DNA of 64,000 nucleotides, taken from NCBI RefSeq assembly GCF_051622035.1, contig NC_135361.1, forward strand, positions 5,895,001 to 5,959,000, written 5' to 3'. Of the stretch, positions 55,066-64,000 are shown piece by piece. Below the pieces are notes generated by a model. That model saw nothing but the letters and a program-made list of their open reading frames with translations, made no database searches and was not told the origin of the DNA. Every line of letters begins with the position of its first letter. The stretch's first letter is position 1. The translations under genes were made by a program, and so were the position numbers. The DNA is from Arctopsyche grandis. Lineage: Eukaryota; Arthropoda; Insecta; Trichoptera; Hydropsychidae.

Positions 55066-55584
55066 TGTTGGGATGCTACTCGGATTAGGCCGAGTAGCAT
55101 CCCAGAGACTGTGTGACCGTTATAATTGGTTTCGAGGATTATCTCCCCCGAATTCACTTAGTGAGAATAGCGGTCTCATTCCGGTAGAGTTCTCAGAACC
55201 GACAGCGGTAGCGTGGGACACTTCTGTGGCAAATCTAGTACGTGACCATAACAATAGGTAAACAAATCGGACGTCAAAGATGCCCTGAGAGACCTGCCCC
55301 TTATAACGCGGTACTTAGGCGATATCAAGACATTCTGGAGGGAGCACTGCCAGTGCGTGTATCTCCTTAATCACCAATAAATGCTGTGACACGACTTTGA
55401 AAGGAATGAAACGACGGAGTGTTGTACACACGACTATTTAATATGACGGTTGGGAAAGAAGTAGTTCAGTAGCGAGCAACATGGCTGAGTTGGTCCCAGC
55501 TCGCAGGATGGTGACCGAAACCCGACCATGTCATAGAGCCGCTACACCCTTTTACTTGGATCCTCCACCCACCCCTACGCATTA
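55066..55584 (+). mobile_element. Solo LTR (family C) in PLA2G6 intron 6
   Basis: Starts TGTTGGGATGCTACTC and ends CTACGCATTA, 519 bp, flanked by ATAC on both sides. It shares GTGTGACCGTTATAATTG, GGCGATATCAAGACATTC and the AATAAATGCTGTG segment with the 36671 copy and has an extra internal block. Its first 38 bp form a perfect 14-bp hairpin (55070-55083 with 55090-55103) absent from the 36 kb copies. Confidence 0.75.
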
Positions 55585-55674
55585 ATACTAACATAATAAC
55601 AAATCAACAAAAAACCTCTATATATACTGTTTGCTACTAATGTTTCCTCTAGGGAAATAAGTCTCTCGAAATAA

Positions 55675-55794
<120 letters not shown>

Positions 55795-55806
55795 TCATCA
55801 TCATCA

Positions 55807-56400
55807 TCATTTACAGCCATTCGCCATCCACTGCTGGATGAAGGTCTCTCCAACACGCTTCCACTCGTCTCTGTTTTGCGCAACACTCATCCATCTCATT
55901 CCGCACATTTTCCTAATTTCGTTCACCCATCTTCCTTGCGGTCTTCCTTTTACTCTTTTGCCTTCTCTCGGGTACCATTCAAGCACTTCTTTTGTCCACC
56001 TTTCGTCCATCCTCCTAGCTACGTGACCCGCCCATTGCCATTTCAATCTCTTCACTCTATCCACTATGTCCACTACCCTTGTCATATTTCTCACCCACGT
56101 GTTCCGCTTTCTATCTTTCCTCGTTATGCCAAGCATACAGCGTTCCATACTTCTTTGAGTGCATTGGATTTTATTTAGCATCTTGGCGTTCAGTGTCCAA
56201 GTTTCACATCCATACGTCATCACTGGCAAAACGCATTGATCAAAGATCCTTTTCTTCAGGCAGAGTGGCATTTTTGATTTAAAAACAGCATTCATCCGTC
56301 CAAATGCACTCCATCCTAATTTCATACGTCTCTTTATCTCTTCATTTTTACTACCAGACATGTCAATTATTTGACCTAAATATAAATTGCTAGGTAGCAT
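55807..56400 (-). pseudogene. RTE ORF, C-terminal part after the nested insertion
   Basis: [60 protein letters not shown], then [17 protein letters not shown] and a stop, followed by the ATGATG repeats. It joins NSY at 58182 if the insert is removed. Confidence 0.85.
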
Positions 56401-56683
56401 ACTAACTAGCTGGTTCGTTGTTTTGATTGTCCGATATTCGGATGCTTTTTTCGAATATATTATCGATTAATAGTGTCGTGTTTTTGCATTGTGTGTAGTG
56501 TTATTGGTGTTGCTTTCATTTTTGATAAAAATTTTGCAATTGTGATTAAAATACAGTGGTTAAACTGATTTCTGAAAATATATATCGATAAATTATTATA
56601 TACTTAGTACGGTAAAAAATAACAAAAGAAGAAAGAATAAGAAAAAATTGTCATTTGTTATTTTTTTTATTTGAATTTTTACA

Positions 56684-57694
56684 ATGGGCGATTGTTGTAA
56701 CATGTGGCGTGAACTATGTGTCAATGCAATTGATCGTATTGAGAAAAGATTTTCATCCTTAGAGCAGTTAATACGAGGCTTGAATTCTCCTGTACTTATT
56801 AGAAGTGTTGTGCCTTCTCCTTCTGTTTCTCTCGTTGCTGATGCAGCCGTGAAGATGGGCAAAAAGAAAAGAAATAGACGTAAATCTGGTCTGCGAATTA
56901 ATCATGAAAAACCTGGACAACCCGCATTACCTGAGCGACCTTCGGCTGAACAACCTCCACTTAGACGTAAATTTGAGGTGGGAACAGCAGCTTCTGGAAT
57001 TATTGTTTCCGTCAAAAGGAATGTCAATATACATATATGGAAGCTCTTATTGGACACTTCGTGTGACGAGGTTTTGACTCACGTTAGTGCCATCTGTGGA
57101 TTAAAGGATGGCATTGTGGTTTCCCCTCTTAATGCACGAGGATCTTATACATCCTTTAAGGTATCTGTTCCTGCTTCTGTCGCTGGCCTGTTATTTTCTG
57201 CTGGTTCTTGGCCTGCTGGTGTTCATTTTGGTAGATTTAAAGATTGGGGAATGAGCATTAAGAATATAAAATCGAATACTAATACTACTTCTATGTCTGC
57301 CACTGACGTTGTTTCATCATTAGAGCTGCGCCCAAGTGTTTCATTTGCTGATGTTTGTACGGGAGCTGCTAGATGTTTGAAGCCTGATATTAAAACTACG
57401 TCTGCAAGTATTAGTGAATCTTCTATGGAAACGGTCGCAGTGACGTCGATGTTTGCCTCCTCTCCTACATCTGCCTGCTCAAATGGTCCTGATAGTCGTG
57501 ATTATGTTGTGACTGTGTTGGCTTCTTCTTCTGCTTCCTCTTCCGTTTCGTCTCCATTGGCTCAACCTCCGTTGGCTCAATCAAAACTGCCGTTTCTTGT
57601 CTCAAAGAAAGTCACGCGCCAAACTGGGAGACCGAAAATTGGTAATTTATTACCAAAATGCACGAGGTCTCAGGACAAAGCTGGCTGCGTTTGA
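56684..57694 (+). CDS. ORF1 protein of the deleted LINE
   Basis: 336 residues, uninterrupted. There is a basic patch GKKKRNRRKSGLR near residue 58 and Ser/Thr/Ala-rich stretches toward the C-terminus. No zinc knuckle is visible. Assigned as ORF1 because an endonuclease ORF in another frame overlaps its last 37 nt. It may bind RNA, but no domain proves this. Confidence 0.65.
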   Translation: MGDCCNMWRELCVNAIDRIEKRFSSLEQLIRGLNSPVLIRSVVPSPSVSLVADAAVKMGKKKRNRRKSGLRINHEKPGQPALPERPSAEQPPLRRKFEVGTAASGIIVSVKRNVNIHIWKLLLDTSCDEVLTHVSAICGLKDGIVVSPLNARGSYTSFKVSVPASVAGLLFSAGSWPAGVHFGRFKDWGMSIKNIKSNTNTTSMSATDVVSSLELRPSVSFADVCTGAARCLKPDIKTTSASISESSMETVAVTSMFASSPTSACSNGPDSRDYVVTVLASSSASSSVSSPLAQPPLAQSKLPFLVSKKVTRQTGRPKIGNLLPKCTRSQDKAGCV

Positions 57695-57924
57695 TTCAGC
57701 CGTTTCTACTACATATTTGTGATGATATGGTAGCACTAACGGAAACATGGTTGACTTCATCATTTTTTGATGCTGAACTTTTTGATTCTTCCTGGAGGCT
57801 GCATCGTCGCGATAGAGTAGATCGACGTGGTGGTGGTGTATTATTTGCTTGTCGTGATTGGTTTCGGTCAGTCCGGATGATAAATTTTGAAACTCTATCT
57901 GGTGAGGACTTATGGAATTCATAA
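57658..57924 (+). pseudogene. Start of a LINE endonuclease ORF, truncated
   Basis: Contains DDMVALTETWLTSSFFDAEL and RRDRVDRRGGGVLFACRDWF, the TETWL and RGGGV motifs of CR1-group apurinic endonucleases. It ends after GEDLW at the junction with the 3' UTR, so the rest of the endonuclease and all of the reverse transcriptase are deleted. Confidence 0.75.
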
Positions 57925-58161
57925 CTTGAAAATCGTAATCGAGAAAGAATATTACGAAATACAAAAACCTTGTAAACATAGAATGAATTCAAGACGATAA
58001 ACGATATATAATAATAATAATTATTATTTTTAGTTGTTTGTGTATATATATGTTTTGTTTTTGTTATGTCTAATTTATTATTTTGTTTCTTGTCTTTTCT
58101 GTTATATTTTTGACCATTGTGGCGCATTAGGAATTCCTGTAATGCTACAACGGTCCAAACT

Positions 58162-59001
58162 TTAAATAAATAAATAACTATTTACTACTTCTACTGGTTT
58201 ATCATCTAAGGGGATGCTATCAGGCATGCAATAACTATTGAACATTAGTTTAGTCTTATCTACGTCAATTTTTAATCCTACTTTTCTACTTTCCCTGTCC
58301 AGCTGTGTTAGTCTGATAAGTAGGTCAGCTGAATCACGAGCTACTAAAACTATATCGTCTGCGAACCGAAGGTGACTCAAAAAGCGACCATTGATGCTTA
58401 CTCCGGCTGTATCCCAATCCAAGTTCCTGAAAACTCCCTCAAGCACCGCATTGAATAACTTGGGCGAGATTGTATCTCCTTGTCTTACTCCTTTTCCTAT
58501 GCTAAATCTATCTGTACCTGAAAAAATTTTAACCGAAGCTGTGGCATTCTTATATATTGCAGGTAACAGTCCCACATAGGGTTCCGGCACTCCCTGTGTT
58601 TGTAGAGCGTTAAGTACTGCATTATGACTAACTGTATCGAAGGCTTTCTCATAATCGACGAAACCTAGGCACAATGGCCGTTGATATTCGTTGGCGCGCT
58701 CGATTAGTTCGCCAACTACTTGGAGGTGGTCCATTGTGCTTTAATTTGCCCTAAACCCTGCCTGTTCTATAGGTTGGTTCTCGTCGAGGATATTCTTCAG
58801 CCTTTCTGTAATAACCTTCGTGAAGAGCTTGTAGACCGCTGAAAGTAAACTAATGGGTCGGTAGTTCTTGATATCGCTTTTGTCGCCTTTTTTGTGTATT
58901 AAAATGATAGTTGCGTTATTCCATCCTTCTGGTATAGCTTGGTTCTGGATGCATTTGCTGAAAAGCCTAGCTAAGATATTAATTAGGGGGGGGGGCGCCA
59001 C
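58162..59001 (-). pseudogene. RTE ORF, reverse transcriptase part
   Basis: Continues from the frameshift at the G run. It has IPEGWNNATIILIHKKGDKS and NYRPISLLSAVYKL, then an in-frame stop (58741-58743), then MDHLQVVGELIE, FVDYEKAFDTVSHNAVL, RFADDIVLVA. It ends at NSY where the nested LINE was inserted. The YADD-type active site (here FADD) is intact but the ORF is dead. Confidence 0.85.
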
Positions 59002-60543
59002 ATTTTAGTAAGTCAATGGGAATATTATCTTCCCCTGGGGTTTTACCGTCTTTTGCAGTTTTTAGCGCGGCCTCTACTTCGCTAGGCAATACTGCAGGAA
59101 CCCTTTGGCCGTGTGTCGATTCCGGAGCGGGAAATTGACCGTTGTTGTTCTCGTAAAGTTTTGCATAGAACGTATAAACTCTGTCTATGATCTCTTCTCT
59201 ATTCCTAATTATTACTCCGCTCTCTGATCTGATTGCGATAATTTGGTTTTTGCCTAAGAAAAGATCTTGTTTGCACTTTTTCAGGCTACGGTTATTCTTA
59301 ATGGTATTTTCTATTAGCTTGCTGTTAAAATCCCTGACATCCCTGACTATTCTCTTCTTAATTTCCTTATTTACTAGATTGTATTCTTGCTTATTATTAT
59401 CCCTATCTAACTTCCTTTTATGCTTAATTAGATTTTTGGTTTCCTCTGAAATTTTGCTTAGCTTAATCTGTTTCCTGAGTCCAACTAATTTCTTACCTGT
59501 TGAGGCTAGAACCGAACTAATTACAGTGTTCAATTCCTCGATGTCTGCTTCTGGGTTTAATTTCCCGTATCGATTTCCAAGTTCGAGTTCGAATTCCTTT
59601 TTCCTAGACCTTAGTTGAGCGAAATCTGGAGAGTTACTGCATCCTTTTATTAATTTCCTACGTTCGCAATTTATATTAATGGCCATCCTGGCACGGACTA
59701 ATCTGTGATCGCTACCTATATCTACTTTACTTAAAACACTAACGTCTTTAACGGAGTGCAGGGCATTTGTTAGGATGAAATCGATTTCGTTTCTGTCTCC
59801 TTTAGGACTCTCCCAAGTCCACTTATTGTTGGTGTTTTTCCTGAAAAATGAATTAGTGATAAAGAGCTTGTGTTCTGCGAATTCTATGAGGCGATCGCCT
59901 CTGTCGTTTCTTTGGCCGGTACCAAAGTTGCCTACTGCTCTTTCTGTGTTTGCCCTTTGTCCTATTTTTGCGTTAAAGTCGCCCATGATTATTTTTAAGT
60001 GGTGACGGCTATTATCGTATGCGCCCTGTAGTTTTTCGTAGAAGTCTTCTATTTCCTCGTCTGGGTGGCTAGATGTGGGGGCGTACACTTGGAAGATTTG
60101 ACAAGTGTACCTGCTCTTAATACAACATAGCATATACGTTCCGATATGTCGTTTATTTCTATAATATTTCTTTCTATTCTCTTATTGATAAGAAACCCTA
60201 CTCCTCCTATTCTACCATTTGGTAGCCCTCTCCAGTAGAGACAGTTACCACTTTTTAGGATTATTTGGTTTTCCTGTTTTCGTCTTACTTCGCTAAGTCC
60301 TACTAAATCCCATTTGATACTTTCTAATTCATTCTCTAATGCAAGCACACTTCCTTCACTCGATAACGTTCTTACATTGTACGTGGCTAAATACAGGTTT
60401 CTATTAGCTAAGCTATCATCCATCGTCACTCTTACCTTGTTGGAGGTTTGGATATTATTTTTCTCGCATTTAACCAAGATGTGTTGAGAAAAAGGCGGTA
60501 CTTGAGAGAGATTTCCATTCAAGGAGTGAGTTCTTACCGCCAT
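58979..60543 (-). pseudogene. RTE ORF, endonuclease and linker part
   Basis: Two overlapping frames (60543-60049 and 60133-58979) encode one apurinic endonuclease: NVRTLSSEGSVLALENEL, GLSEVRRKQE, IFQVYAPTSSHPDEE, KIIMGDFNAKIGQ, SDHRLVRARM. A single frameshift separates them. The second frame ends KTPGEDNIPIDLLKCG just before the poly-G slip. Confidence 0.85.
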
Positions 60544-60639
60544 AGACTCTTCTCTGTGGTCAGCTTTGACAGATAGTCATCCTAGGTATCACTTGGATCA
60601 CTTATGAGTTATTACATGCCATTTAACAGGGTTACTTTG

Positions 60640-64000
<3,361 letters not shown>

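Larger units (their letters stand above)
56390..58182 (+). mobile_element. Internally deleted LINE (ORF1, endonuclease start and 3' UTR only)
   Basis: Inserted in the RTE element in the opposite orientation. It carries ORF1 (56684-57694), the beginning of an endonuclease ORF (57658-57924), then directly the 3' UTR ending GCGCATTAGGAATTCCTG and AACTTTAAATAAATAAATAA. The reverse transcriptase is missing. The same 3' end occurs at 7405-7462. Boundaries are accurate to about 10 bp; no long target duplication is seen. Confidence 0.78.

Noticed and set aside
59187-59618. Leu/Ser-rich plus-strand ORF
   Set aside because: Shadow of the RTE ORF on the opposite strand.

Overview
The window is eukaryotic nuclear DNA, almost certainly from an insect. 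It is AT-rich, its genes are split by many short introns with GT/AG borders, and it is crowded with retrotransposons, tRNA-derived SINEs, TTAA-flanked piggyBac-type MITEs, Helitron-like repeats and long TA microsatellites. I cannot fix the order from sequence alone. The repeat spectrum would suit a repeat-rich lepidopteran or another large-genome insect, but that is only an inference.

Three host genes are supported. (1) On the minus strand near 23.1-23.9 kb are the last two coding exons of the mitochondrial ribosomal protein mS38 (AURKAIP1 family), apparently joined across a 79-bp GC-AG intron; its 5' exon was not found. (2) On the plus strand, 25.89-50.14 kb, is a complete RALGAPB gene (Ral GTPase-activating protein, beta subunit). 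I reconstructed 27 coding exons that stay in frame throughout and give about 1490 residues, close to the size of the vertebrate protein. (3) On the plus strand from 52.28 kb is the 5' part of a group VI calcium-independent phospholipase A2 (PLA2G6 / iPLA2-VIA): six exons covering the N-terminal domain and the first ankyrin repeats. The remaining ankyrin repeats and the lipase domain must lie beyond the window, past a pile of transposons.

Layout: 1-23 kb is gene-poor and consists of old RTE-type LINE relics, SINEs, Helitron-like repeats, a Jockey-like insertion with target-site duplication, LTRs and a truncated CR1/L2-like LINE. 23-55 kb holds the three genes, with nearly every long intron filled by mobile DNA. 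55-64 kb is a nest: a solo LTR, a TA tract, an RTE LINE (minus) that is itself split by an internally deleted LINE (plus), an 800-bp TA tract, and a nearly intact CR1/L2-like LINE reading out of the window on the minus strand.

The most unusual observation is inside RALGAPB. An inverted, about 96 percent identical 194-bp copy of its own penultimate coding exon lies in intron 10, enclosed by LTR sequence of the family that also sits just upstream of the true exon. Other notable structures are a GC-rich two-unit minisatellite inside a Helitron-like element, a 1.2-kb repeat family built on a CCGGAAGT motif every 120-150 bp, several long fold-back elements, and three LTRs placed 17-38 nt upstream of RALGAPB splice acceptors.
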